Origin: Chromatiales bacterium
GTDB taxonomy: Bacteria; Pseudomonadota; Gammaproteobacteria; JAGRCI01
Assembly: GCA_020445565.1 (NCBI GenBank)
Contig: JAGRGI010000085.1
Location: 1-38,699, forward strand
Reading direction: 5' to 3'
DNA length: 38,699 nt
Below are positions 16,081-24,715 of this stretch, piece by piece. The notes below the pieces were generated by a model that ran no database searches, was not told where the DNA came from, and saw only the letters and a list, made by a program, of their open reading frames with translations. A program made the translations under genes and the position numbers. Every line of letters begins with the position of its first letter. The stretch's first letter is position 1.

Positions 16081-19000
16081 GAGATTTCTGCCTGCCTGTG
16101 AGGTTCTTGGGCGGTGGCGGCGGTATAGGGTTGGCTGAGCCACTTGCCGTTCTGGTACAGGTTGATCGTCCCTGAGTCCGGATCGATCACCAACAGCCGG
16201 ATCCAACCGTTGCGTACCAGATTCTTGACCGTGACAACATTGTCGATCGCGCGGCTGGCGTGCTCGAACGGTGCCTCGATCAGGGTGATCAGGCGCTGCG
16301 GTTCGTGGTAGGGCCGACCGTTTTCCAGCACCGTTTGCGATGGCAGGCCGGTGCGCAGATCACTGAGATTACCGGACATGACACCGAAGCGGCCGGCGAC
16401 GTTGTGGTACACCTTGCTGCCGCTGCCGAAGCGTTCGTTGTCCACGGCCGAGAAATAGTGCTCCATGTTGATCCACTGGCCCACCACCAGCGGGCCGGTG
16501 AGGATGCTCTCCAGCAATCGGCGTTTGGGATCGAGGTGGAAATCGTAGGAGTGCAGAAAGGCGCGTCCGTCCAGCGACAAATGCTGCGTCAGCGAGCGTC
16601 GCCCGATAATGAAATAGGCGTTACGCGACAGGCCCCACTCCGGTCGCACCTGGGACCAGTCCATTGCATTGCGCTGCGCACCGCGGTAGGCCGCGGCCGG
16701 GTTGTTCTTGACCGGGCGAATCTGCAAGCTGGGCAGGCGTTCCTGGGCGCAAAGCCTTGAGGCCGATGCCAGGCCGCCGCGCAATCGGTCCAGATAGACC
16801 AGGTGCGTGGATGGCATCAGCTCCAGGTCGAACAGATTCAGTTCGTCCGTGGTGGTGTTGTGCAGGGCGGGCATGAACCAGACATCGTCGGCGATGTCGA
16901 TTCCCTGCTTGCGCAGGCGCCGCCGAACCTCCGACTTGTTGGCCATCTGCGCCAGCACCCGGGCGCTGGTGAGGCCGTGATTCCCGCCACAGGCGCCGCA
17001 ATCCAAGGCCGATTCATAGGGGTTGTTCTCGGAGGTGCTGCCGTGGCCGGCCAACAGCACGAAGCGTGAGAAATCCTTGACCAGACCGATGGCGCGCAGG
17101 GCCGTGCCGACGAAATGGACCTGCTCATCGAGGCTGAAGCCGATACGACCCAGACGCTCCATCTGCAAACGGGCAAAAGAAGAGTTGATACGGTAGCCCT
17201 TTCGTAACCGCTCCACGAAGCCGGCCTTCCTGGTTTCATCCAGGTTCAATTCGGCCGCCATTTCGGTGCTCAAATCGGCATGTCCCAGTGCGGTTTCGCG
17301 CAACTCGCGGATCATTGCGTCGGTGATGCGCTCGTGGGGAAGGTTGAGTTCCTTTTCCACCGCTTTTTCGATCACCGCGCGCTGTACAGCGCGGACGATG
17401 GAGTCGGCCTGTTCCTGGCTGAGTTTGTCCAGCATGAGATGGGTGCGGGGTTTGTGCTCATGCAGCCGATGGCGCAAGCGGTTATAACTCTGCGGAGCGA
17501 TGGTTTTACCCACCATGTCGAAGCCGAACAGCAGGCCGATGGCCTCGACGGTTACAAAGGGTGTGAGCACCGATTCCTTCAGATTGTGAATCGCCTTTTC
17601 CAGGGACGTGACTGCGGCCTCGTCACGGGGACCTTCCGCCGTCATTTCCAGTACCAGATTCTTTGGCGTCAGCAATACCGGGCAGAGGTGGTTTTCGCTA
17701 CCCTTGCCCAGTTCCATGAAGCTCAACGGCACGCCGAAGAAACCGGCGATGCCAAAGGTCTGATAGTCACCGACGCCCTCCAGGTGTCGGCGGATACGTT
17801 CGGAGCGGGTATCGATGCAGAACATGGCCTGCGCGAAGGGACGTTTGTCCCGCGGCAGGGGTTCCTCCAGGCTAACGCCCGAAAGCAGGCTGCTCATGGC
17901 GTTTGCCTCCATGGCCTGTAGCCAGATCATGCCTTCATGTCGCTCGAAATCCCGCAGGACGTCCAGCAGCCGGCCAAGATCATCCTCGTTGAGCTTGTTT
18001 AGTGCAGTTCCCTCGCCGGCCAGTGCCGCCAGATCGTTGAGGCGCTTCGCCTGTTCCTTGGCCTGCTGTTGCCGCTTACGGCCAGCGTAATCGCGAAAAA
18101 CCGCATCGATTCTGTCCGCATTTCCAATTTGCAGCGCCATTTCCACCGGATGTGCCATGGCGGGCAATATGGCTCCGCTGTAGAGCTCGTGGCGCAAATA
18201 GATTTCGCGCGTACGTTGCTGGATCGCCGTTTTGACTTGCAGAGCGCTGGACGGCTTTTGACCCCGGCCCTGCCGAAGGAGCAATGCCTGGCCCAGGGTC
18301 AGCCTGACCGCCAACAGGTCCACGAGATCACCGGGATAGCGCTGCGTCCAGTAATAATGTTGCGCCGACGATCGCCAGCGGATGAACCCGGCCCAGCCGT
18401 GCAAACGACTCAGTTCCCTGGTGAAGTAGCCAACCCATTGATCCTCGGGTACGCCCAGTTCTTCCATTACGTGGGCGATCACGCCCTCCGCGCTGTCGGG
18501 ACCCTCGAGCTTGGCGCGAATTTCCCCCAACAGACGGCAGACTTTGCGGTCGGCCACACGGCTCCAGGAGGCAAAGAAACCGGCCTCACGTCCGGGCATC
18601 TCCCAAACAGATTGGCCTTCGTCGAAGAAATCCAGGCAGGCCCGGATGACCATTTCGTCCAGTTCCTGGCCGATGCAGGTGCCGTACAGGGCATCGACTG
18701 TCTCGTAGACGGGGCGGCCGCCCAGCAGGGTCTCGCTCAGCAGTGCCGCTAAGGCCAAGGGCTCCGGTTCTGCCGATGCTGCAGAGGGAACGCCCTTCAG
18801 CGTCGAGGCAATCTCGTGTACTTGGGTAAAACCGGTTGGAACGCTGACTGCCTGCTTCGTTTTGGTGAGCAGGGTGGTCAGCCAAGTGGCCAGATCGATT
18901 CCGGATATCGGGTCACGGTCTTGAAGATAGGCAGATACCTGTTCGGCCAGTTGGTCGGCACCGATCTTGCCTTGACGCAGATAGTTCTGATACACCTCGC

Positions 19001-19190
19001 GAGTCAGAAAACCACGGCCGTGGAAGAGGTGTTCGCCTCGCCTCACAGCATCTTCAAAGGGAAGATGCTCAAGGCTGTGCAGCGGGTTGTGGTGGATGAA
19101 TGCGCGCATCGGCCAGAAATAAGGGATGGGCTCGGCAGCCACATAGGCCATGGCGCGGATTTTGAGCTGTTTGCCCAGCGCTAGACTCAT
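16077..19190 (-). CDS. dabA: DabA-type inorganic-carbon transporter subunit (UPF0753/DUF2309)
   Basis: The ATG at 19190 gives 1037 residues and overlaps the preceding gene by 4 nt; the longer frame to 19256 is a read-back. The family opens with PIPYFWPMRAFIHHNPLHSL. DabA has a beta-carbonic-anhydrase-like zinc site, and the four expected ligands are here: C458 and D460 in MFCIDTRSER, H716 in LLAGHGSTSENNPYES and C731 in DCGACGG. DabA works with membrane subunit DabB in vectorial CO2 hydration, trapping bicarbonate in the cytoplasm. This is a long form of the family, with extra N-terminal and inserted helical sequence (for example the Gln/Lys-rich stretch near 370-385). It lies between the small membrane gene and the PII-like gene. 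Confidence 0.94.
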   Translation of the reverse strand: MSLALGKQLKIRAMAYVAAEPIPYFWPMRAFIHHNPLHSLEHLPFEDAVRRGEHLFHGRGFLTREVYQNYLRQGKIGADQLAEQVSAYLQDRDPISGIDLATWLTTLLTKTKQAVSVPTGFTQVHEIASTLKGVPSAASAEPEPLALAALLSETLLGGRPVYETVDALYGTCIGQELDEMVIRACLDFFDEGQSVWEMPGREAGFFASWSRVADRKVCRLLGEIRAKLEGPDSAEGVIAHVMEELGVPEDQWVGYFTRELSRLHGWAGFIRWRSSAQHYYWTQRYPGDLVDLLAVRLTLGQALLLRQGRGQKPSSALQVKTAIQQRTREIYLRHELYSGAILPAMAHPVEMALQIGNADRIDAVFRDYAGRKRQQQAKEQAKRLNDLAALAGEGTALNKLNEDDLGRLLDVLRDFERHEGMIWLQAMEANAMSSLLSGVSLEEPLPRDKRPFAQAMFCIDTRSERIRRHLEGVGDYQTFGIAGFFGVPLSFMELGKGSENHLCPVLLTPKNLVLEMTAEGPRDEAAVTSLEKAIHNLKESVLTPFVTVEAIGLLFGFDMVGKTIAPQSYNRLRHRLHEHKPRTHLMLDKLSQEQADSIVRAVQRAVIEKAVEKELNLPHERITDAMIRELRETALGHADLSTEMAAELNLDETRKAGFVERLRKGYRINSSFARLQMERLGRIGFSLDEQVHFVGTALRAIGLVKDFSRFVLLAGHGSTSENNPYESALDCGACGGNHGLTSARVLAQMANKSEVRRRLRKQGIDIADDVWFMPALHNTTTDELNLFDLELMPSTHLVYLDRLRGGLASASRLCAQERLPSLQIRPVKNNPAAAYRGAQRNAMDWSQVRPEWGLSRNAYFIIGRRSLTQHLSLDGRAFLHSYDFHLDPKRRLLESILTGPLVVGQWINMEHYFSAVDNERFGSGSKVYHNVAGRFGVMSGNLSDLRTGLPSQTVLENGRPYHEPQRLITLIEAPFEHASRAIDNVVTVKNLVRNGWIRLLVIDPDSGTINLYQNGKWLSQPYTAATAQEPHRQAEIS

Positions 19191-19945
19191 GGCAATTCTC
19201 CGATCAGATACACACCGCCGACAGAGATGACGGTCAGTGCGATGGCCATTGACCACGTTGCTGCGCCACCGAAATCTGCCACGTCATCCGGCCCGGATGG
19301 CCCGACCACCAAACCCTGGACCAGACGCGCCCCCGCCCAACTCCAGAGCAGCCATACGCCGACGATCGCGGCAGCGGCTCCCGGCATCGTCGGTATGGCC
19401 TTCATGACCATAAACAGCAGTGAAAAAAACGAAGGAAATACCGGTGTGGCCACGGCCGCCAGCACCACGACGACCAGCACACCAGAGAATCGGGGCAGGT
19501 TCTGTGCCAGACCGCCGAACAGGTCTGTATAGGCGGCGCCCATGCGGCGTTCCAACCAGGCGGCGAGGAGGGCGAGCAACACAAACGGGATGCTGAAGGC
19601 AAGGGCGTACAGTTCAGCCGAATCTGACGCGACGGAAGGCGCGGCGGCCAACCAGAGCATGGCCCAGGCCGAGGTTGCAAGAAAACCGATCCACAGGCCC
19701 ACTTCGCGCAGGGCCAAGGCACGGAACGCGTACAGGGCGGCCGTGGCAAGCGCCCAGGGAACGATCCAGGTAGGTATCGGATCGCCTGTTAGGTTCAACA
19801 ACACCAGACCGAACTGCGGCCAGGCGAGCAACAGCAACGCACGCAGTTCGGCGTTGTGTACCCGGTCGAACAGGCGATTGAACGCCATGCTGAATGGAAA
19901 TAGCGGCAGAAAGAAGGCCGCCAGCAGATACATCAGTTCCGACAT
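19187..19945 (-). CDS. NuoM-half-like membrane protein within the dab operon
   Basis: This 252-residue hydrophobic protein has about seven likely membrane segments. Residues 145-220, beginning GGLAQNLPRFSGVLVVVVLA and ending LVQGLVVGP, match the pattern of the last third of NuoM-type antiporter subunits (GGL...MPRFA...LASLG...P and a terminal FGP-like motif). The upstream half lacks the HGxxKAxLF-type Lys helix and the conserved Glu helix. It therefore looks like a shortened, non-conducting antiporter-like subunit. It sits 1 nt after dabB and overlaps dabA by 4 nt, so a structural role in the same complex is likely. Fold assignment is by eye and moderate; function is unknown. Confidence 0.75.
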   Translation of the reverse strand: MSELMYLLAAFFLPLFPFSMAFNRLFDRVHNAELRALLLLAWPQFGLVLLNLTGDPIPTWIVPWALATAALYAFRALALREVGLWIGFLATSAWAMLWLAAAPSVASDSAELYALAFSIPFVLLALLAAWLERRMGAAYTDLFGGLAQNLPRFSGVLVVVVLAAVATPVFPSFFSLLFMVMKAIPTMPGAAAAIVGVWLLWSWAGARLVQGLVVGPSGPDDVADFGGAATWSMAIALTVISVGGVYLIGELP

Positions 19946-19946
19946 C

Positions 19947-21638
19947 TCAACTCCACCTCAGCAAGACGTTCAGGCGGTTGGCCGTGTCAAGCAGCCGGCG
20001 CGATGCCTGGGCGTAGACCTCACCCAGGTAAAATTCGCGGTGGATGGTGGCGTAGAAGCGTGCCCATATGCCCGCCCTGTGCTTGTGGGTTCGCCGCCCC
20101 TGGCGCTCCGCATAGTAGGTCTTGATCCAGCCGGCGGCGACGATAACGGTGATCAGTCCCACCAAGACGTCGAACCACACCAGGTCGATCCCCGCAGCGG
20201 CGTAGATCTGGCTGCGGAATGCCGGATCGGGGTACAGGAAAACATCGAACGCGTGGCTGATGACCGTATACCCCAGCACCACCACGGTGAAGGAAAACAG
20301 GATCAGGGTAATGAGTCGCAACGGATTTTCGGTGCGCATTCTGTAGGTGGAGAACACCAGTTGTGCGCCGGTGACCCAGCCGAAGAACAGCAGCACGATG
20401 GCACCCTGCTGCTGGAAGTAGTCCTGTGACACCAGCCAGTGGGCAATGATCAGGATGATGGCCGGTACCGCCAAGGTGAGAAAGGCCATCACAAGCCAGG
20501 GCTTTCTCTGTCTGGCTGGCCGGCGTTCGACCACGAAGGTGTAGAGGTCGTCTTTTGGCACGCCGTCATCCTTGCGTGCTGCGTTGATGACGCCGCCCGC
20601 GCTGAGAAACAGCGTACCCTTGAACAGACCGTGAGCGATCAGGTGGTATACCGCCAGGGAGAAGGCACCCACGCCACATTCCATGATCATGAAGCCCATC
20701 TGTCCCATGGTGGAGTAGCCCAGGGACTTTTTGATGTCGTTCTGGGCCAGCATCAGCACAGAACCGATGACGGCCGTGATGAGGCCGACCAGAAAAACCC
20801 AGTGCAGCACGTCACCCGTGTGAACGAACACGGGGGCGAAGCGGTTGATGAGAAAGCCGCCAGCATTGACGATGCCCGCGTGCATCAGCGCCGAAACCGG
20901 CGTCGGACCGCCCATGGTGTAAGGCAGCCATGTATGTAGGAAAATCTGGGCAGAGCGGGCAAAGGCCGAAAGCGCGATCAGGCTCGCCACCACCTCGACC
21001 AAAGGCAGGCCGAACAAGGTCTGCATCTCAGGGTTTGCTGAAATGCCGGCGAATATCAGCGTTAGCGACCACGTGCCGAAGGCGTGGTAGAGCAGGCCGG
21101 CGGCCAGGACCAGGGGGAGATCGCCGATCCGATAGGTGAACAAGGTCCACAGCGCATAACGGTAAGCTGACTGGCTGCGCGTATCCTGGCCGAGCAGAAA
21201 ATACAGCAGCACCCCGATGAGGTGCCAGACCACCAGCAGGGTGATGAGGTCCCCTGCCGCCACCATGATCAACAGTGCCGCGGTCATCAGGTCCAACAGC
21301 ACGAAGAACCGCCCGTAACCCGACTCCTCCGCCATGTAGCGGACCGAATACATGTGTACCAGCAAGCTGATACCGGAGACCACCATCGCCATCAGCGCCG
21401 CGAGCGGATCGAACAGCAAGGTGCCCCATGAGCCCGTCGCACCGGTGAGCGTCGCCTGCTGTGCGGGTTCCCCGCTCACCGCCATCCACAACAGGGCCGA
21501 GGCGGCGAAAAAGGTCAGTCCCGCCGCACTGACGCTGATACGTGCCACTCCGCGCCCGAGCGTACCCGACAGCAGGTGGGTCAACAGGGCGGAAACCAGC
21601 GGCATCACCGGCACCACTATGATGAGTTTTTCTATCAT
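19947..21638 (-). CDS. dabB: DabB-type NuoL-like membrane subunit of the inorganic-carbon transporter
   Basis: This 563-residue protein belongs to the proton-conducting antiporter/complex I subunit family. It has about 14 hydrophobic segments and the family core HTWLPYTMGGPTPVSALMHA (235-254). Further family features are QNDIKKSLGYSTMGQMGFM and the HxxFK-type helix HGLFKGTLFLS. It partners DabA to power bicarbonate accumulation, presumably using an ion gradient. Two positions differ from NuoL: the helix-5 Glu is His139 (VVWHLIGV) and the helix-7 Lys is Arg228 (AFARSAQIF). It is the first gene of the operon, with GAGGTAA upstream of the ATG. Linkage to dabA separates it from a complex I or Mrp subunit. 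Confidence 0.92.
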   Translation of the reverse strand: MIEKLIIVVPVMPLVSALLTHLLSGTLGRGVARISVSAAGLTFFAASALLWMAVSGEPAQQATLTGATGSWGTLLFDPLAALMAMVVSGISLLVHMYSVRYMAEESGYGRFFVLLDLMTAALLIMVAAGDLITLLVVWHLIGVLLYFLLGQDTRSQSAYRYALWTLFTYRIGDLPLVLAAGLLYHAFGTWSLTLIFAGISANPEMQTLFGLPLVEVVASLIALSAFARSAQIFLHTWLPYTMGGPTPVSALMHAGIVNAGGFLINRFAPVFVHTGDVLHWVFLVGLITAVIGSVLMLAQNDIKKSLGYSTMGQMGFMIMECGVGAFSLAVYHLIAHGLFKGTLFLSAGGVINAARKDDGVPKDDLYTFVVERRPARQRKPWLVMAFLTLAVPAIILIIAHWLVSQDYFQQQGAIVLLFFGWVTGAQLVFSTYRMRTENPLRLITLILFSFTVVVLGYTVISHAFDVFLYPDPAFRSQIYAAAGIDLVWFDVLVGLITVIVAAGWIKTYYAERQGRRTHKHRAGIWARFYATIHREFYLGEVYAQASRRLLDTANRLNVLLRWS

Positions 21639-21977
21639 CCCGGCTTACCTCGACTGGAGACTCGTCTGCGGCGTCGCGTGGTCATGCGTGATAATTGCGG
21701 ATGGTGGCAATGCAACAGCCGATAATCCGCCACGGTGTTCGGAAATCCAGTCGCTTATGAGAGTTACAGGCGCCCACGAGGGGCTGGAGTCAGTCTACGG
21801 ACTCGCCGGATGGGTAAAAAATCGATAATTTGAATAGAGTGAATAGAGGATCGTCTATTCAGTTGTGGCAGTTTTGGCAAGCATTAACGGAGGGACGCGC
21901 CTTGTTTCAATGGCTTGTGCGTATCTGCGCATCCTTGCAAAATGGCGCATTCCTACTGTTCTGTCTGCGGAGCCACT
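21639..21977. promoter_or_regulatory. Divergent control region between dabB and rimO
   Basis: These 339 nt hold no convincing gene. At 21832-21838 and 21841-21847 the heptamer GAATAGA is repeated with a 9-nt period, and the second copy forms a perfect inverted repeat with TCTATTC at 21854-21860 (6-nt spacer). GATAAT occurs three times (21690, 21721, 21824), and GCGGAT/ATCCGC (21697, 21725) forms a wider inverted repeat nearer dabB. A TTGCAT/TATCAC pair on the minus strand is a weak promoter candidate for dabB. No regulator gene is adjacent. Confidence 0.5.
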
Positions 21978-23297
21978 GTGTCCAACGCCAATCCAAAGAT
22001 CGGTTTCGTGAGCCTGGGCTGCCCCAAGGCCCTGGTCGACTCCGAGCGCATCCTCACCGATCTGCGTGCTGAAGGCTACGATATCGTTGGCAGCTACGAC
22101 GGTGCCGACCTGGTGGTGGTCAACACCTGCGGGTTCATCGATTCGGCGGTGGAAGAGTCCCTGGATGCCATCGGTGAGGCCCTGGCGGAAAACGGCCGCG
22201 TCATCGTCACCGGCTGTCTCGGTGCCCGCCAAGGCGTCATCGAACAGCACCACCCGCAGGTGCTTGCGGTTACCGGCCCGCATGCCTTCCAAGAAGTGCT
22301 TGGCGCCATTCACAAAGAATTGCCGCCTCCCCACGACCCATTCACCAGCCTGGTGCCGGCGGCGGGTATCAAACTTACCCCGCGCCACTACGCCTATCTG
22401 AAAATCTCGGAGGGCTGCAATCACCACTGCACCTTCTGCATCATCCCCTCCCTGCGCGGTACCCTGGTCAGCCGGCCGGTGGAAAGCGTATTGGCCGAGG
22501 CGGAGAACCTGGTCGCTTCCGGGGTACAGGAGCTGCTGGTCATCTCCCAGGATACCAGCGCCTACGGAGTGGATACCAAATATCGCCCAGGCTTTCACCG
22601 CGGCAAGCCGGTACGCGCCCATGTGGTGGAACTTGCCCGCGCCCTGGGCGAGCTGGGCGTTTGGGTGCGCATGCACTATGTCTACCCCTATCCCCATGTG
22701 GACGACCTTATTCCTCTCATGGCCGATGGCAAAATCCTCCCTTATCTGGACATCCCTTTCCAGCACGCAAGCCCCGGCGTCCTCAAAAACATGCGCCGTC
22801 CGGCCGGTGGTGAGCGTGTTCTGGAACGCATCCGTCAATGGCGCGAGGACTGCCCGGACCTTACCCTGCGCAGCACCTTTATCGTCGGTTTCCCCGGAGA
22901 AACCGAAGAAGACTTTCACGAATTACTGGAATTCCTCGACGAAGCGCAACTCGATCGCGTTGGCTGCTTCGCCTATTCTCCCGTGCAGGGTGCGGTTGCC
23001 AATGAATTGCCGGGAGCGGTGCCGGAAGAGGTGAAGGAGGACCGCTTGGCGCGTTTTATGGAGAAGCAGGCGCAAATCAGTGCCGCCCGCTTGCAAGCCA
23101 AGATTGGCCGGCGGTTGGAGGTGTTGATCGATGAGATCACGGAGGACGGTTTGGCTGTCGCCCGAAGCAAGGCGGATGCCCCTGAAATCGATGGGGTGGT
23201 GCTTATCGAGGACGGCGCTGATTTGCCGGTGGGCCAAAGACTGATGGTGGAGGTGGATGAAGCGCAGGAGCATGATCTTTGGGCGAGGGTTGTTTGA
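21978..23297 (+). CDS. rimO: Ribosomal protein S12 methylthiotransferase RimO
   Basis: The GTG at 21978 gives 439 residues and has GGAG 5 nt upstream; an ATG at 21942 would add 12 residues but has no ribosome-binding site. The UPF0004 domain carries its three cluster cysteines (C15, C51, C80). The radical-SAM domain has C147-xxx-C151-xx-C154 in [20 protein letters not shown]-terminal TRAM domain begins at about 370. RimO methylthiolates Asp88 of ribosomal protein S12 using two iron-sulfur clusters and SAM. The [15 protein letters not shown] start distinguishes RimO from the tRNA enzyme MiaB. It is divergent from the dab operon. Confidence 0.96.
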   Translation: MSNANPKIGFVSLGCPKALVDSERILTDLRAEGYDIVGSYDGADLVVVNTCGFIDSAVEESLDAIGEALAENGRVIVTGCLGARQGVIEQHHPQVLAVTGPHAFQEVLGAIHKELPPPHDPFTSLVPAAGIKLTPRHYAYLKISEGCNHHCTFCIIPSLRGTLVSRPVESVLAEAENLVASGVQELLVISQDTSAYGVDTKYRPGFHRGKPVRAHVVELARALGELGVWVRMHYVYPYPHVDDLIPLMADGKILPYLDIPFQHASPGVLKNMRRPAGGERVLERIRQWREDCPDLTLRSTFIVGFPGETEEDFHELLEFLDEAQLDRVGCFAYSPVQGAVANELPGAVPEEVKEDRLARFMEKQAQISAARLQAKIGRRLEVLIDEITEDGLAVARSKADAPEIDGVVLIEDGADLPVGQRLMVEVDEAQEHDLWARVV

Positions 23298-23403
23298 GCC
23301 GAAGGCCGGGCTGGCCGGTGACGCAGAATAGCGAAAAGGCAGTGCGCCGCAATCTTAGTCACGATTGTTATTTTTTTGTTGTGATGGTTTACGGGAGCAT
23401 TCA

Positions 23404-24240
23404 TTGAGAGCGGCCACGATCAAACTGTTTCTTGTTCATGGCAGCCCAAACGGGCTTAGAACTGCGGAGCTTTCAAATTGGTCTGGAAAAGCGGTTGCTG
23501 CTCCGCGAACAGAGATGTCTGAACTTCTGAAACGGGAGGAACTTTCAAGCCCGGGTTTTTATCTGCTGACAGGTGTAGACCCCGAATCGGGCGATAGGGC
23601 CATTTATATCGGGGAGGCGGAGAATGTTGCAACCCGCCTGAGAAGCCATTCTTCCAAAGATTTTTGGAATGCCGTGACCGTGTTTGTCTCAAAGGATGAA
23701 AATTTGACCAAAGCGCATATACGCTATCTGGAAGGCGTGCTTATAGAAAAAGCCATCGCCAACAGCTCCGCTGTTGTCATGAACTCGATGAGCAGCGGCG
23801 CACGCTTGCCTGAGTCCGATGCCGCTGAGATGGACGTGTTTTTGGAGAAATCTCTTCAACTATTGCCCGTGCTCGGTATTTCCGATCTCAACGAAAAGGT
23901 GGATAAGTCAAGCGAACCAAAGGACCTCCTGTATTGCAGGATAAAGGGGCTTACAGCAACGGGTAAGAGAACCGCAAATGGTTTTGTCGTGTTTGCGGGG
24001 TCTCAGGCGGTGCTCGAACACAGGCCATCGGCAAAACGAATGCGGGACAAACGTGAGCAGATGATTGATAAAGGATTTCTGAGGCAAGAAGGAAGTCATC
24101 TGGTTTTTACGAAAGATGTCGAATTTGGTTCCCCAAGCACAGCAGGAAGTGTTGTGCGCGGCGGCAATTCGAACGGCCTGACAACCTGGAAGAATGCAAA
24201 TGGAATGCCGCTGAGGGAGATAGAAGATAATGAAACTTAG
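23404..24240 (+). CDS. GIY-YIG nuclease-fold protein with C-terminal DUF4357
   Basis: A TTG at 23404, preceded by GGGAG, gives 278 residues. The N-terminal lead TIKLFLVHGSPNGLRTAELS is typical of GIY-YIG/DUF4357 proteins. The nuclease core has GFY (51-53), YIG (68-70), the catalytic-type Arg in NVATRLRSH, and a Glu in RYLEGVLIEKA (E110 or E115). DUF4357 covers about 200-275 (GFVVFAGSQAVLEH, REQMIDKGFLRQEGSHLVFT). The key residues appear intact, so DNA cleavage is possible, but the family has no settled role. Base composition is visibly AT-richer than neighbouring genes, which suggests acquisition. It has its own terminator. Confidence 0.85.
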   Translation: MRAATIKLFLVHGSPNGLRTAELSNWSGKAVAAPRTEMSELLKREELSSPGFYLLTGVDPESGDRAIYIGEAENVATRLRSHSSKDFWNAVTVFVSKDENLTKAHIRYLEGVLIEKAIANSSAVVMNSMSSGARLPESDAAEMDVFLEKSLQLLPVLGISDLNEKVDKSSEPKDLLYCRIKGLTATGKRTANGFVVFAGSQAVLEHRPSAKRMRDKREQMIDKGFLRQEGSHLVFTKDVEFGSPSTAGSVVRGGNSNGLTTWKNANGMPLREIEDNET

Positions 24241-24272
24241 CCGCCTGCCTGGGCAGTTGAATGTTTCTGGGA

Positions 24273-24301
24273 AACCGGGGTTTTTCGTCTCCCTGGTTTT
24301 T
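24273..24301 (+). terminator. Rho-independent terminator of the GIY-YIG gene
   Basis: AACCGGGG at 24273-24280 pairs with CCCTGGTT at 24291-24298 (8 bp with one G-U pair) around a 10-nt loop, followed by a T-run. It lies 33 nt after the stop codon. Confidence 0.75.
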
Positions 24302-24715
24302 GTGGAGTAACGATATAGTCTCGCGGCCATGGCGGGTGCCGATGACAGATACGTTGCAGACCGGCGTGCTTTGTTGTTCTCCTTTTCCGGTGCTGCTCCA
24401 GTCCTTCCGTCAATAATAGTCAGAGTTGAAGAGGATCCATGCCAAGCCGGCAGCGATGTTTCCGCTCGGTACGGAGATCGACAGCGTTGCGGCCATGGTT
24501 GCACAGATTGAGCCGGTGGCAGGTGAGTATGCCAAGCTGAGGACTATCTGGATAACGGTCCTGCTGGTCGGGCTATTGCCCTTGGTCAAAATTATTTCAA
24601 CATCGCCCCCGGCATGGCGGACAGGTTTGCGGCTCCGCCGGTTTGTCCCCGCTGATACGAGAGCCGTTTTATCGTAATCGATTGCCCTCGCCGCCTAACA
24701 GGTGCCGTATCGAAA
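24302..24715. other. Intergenic region without a convincing gene
   Basis: The only frame worth noting (about 24456-24677, plus strand) encodes one hydrophobic stretch (IWITVLLVGLLPLVKII) followed by an Arg-rich tail. It has no clear ribosome-binding site or family likeness and could be a remnant. Nothing else is recognisable. Confidence 0.35.

Noticed and set aside
16260..18752. Plus-strand open frames across dabA
   Set aside because: dabA is certain from its zinc ligands; these are antisense shadows typical of GC-rich DNA.
24426..24677. Small membrane-protein-like frame
   Set aside because: One hydrophobic stretch but no clear start signal or conserved pattern; kept only as a note in the intergenic entry.
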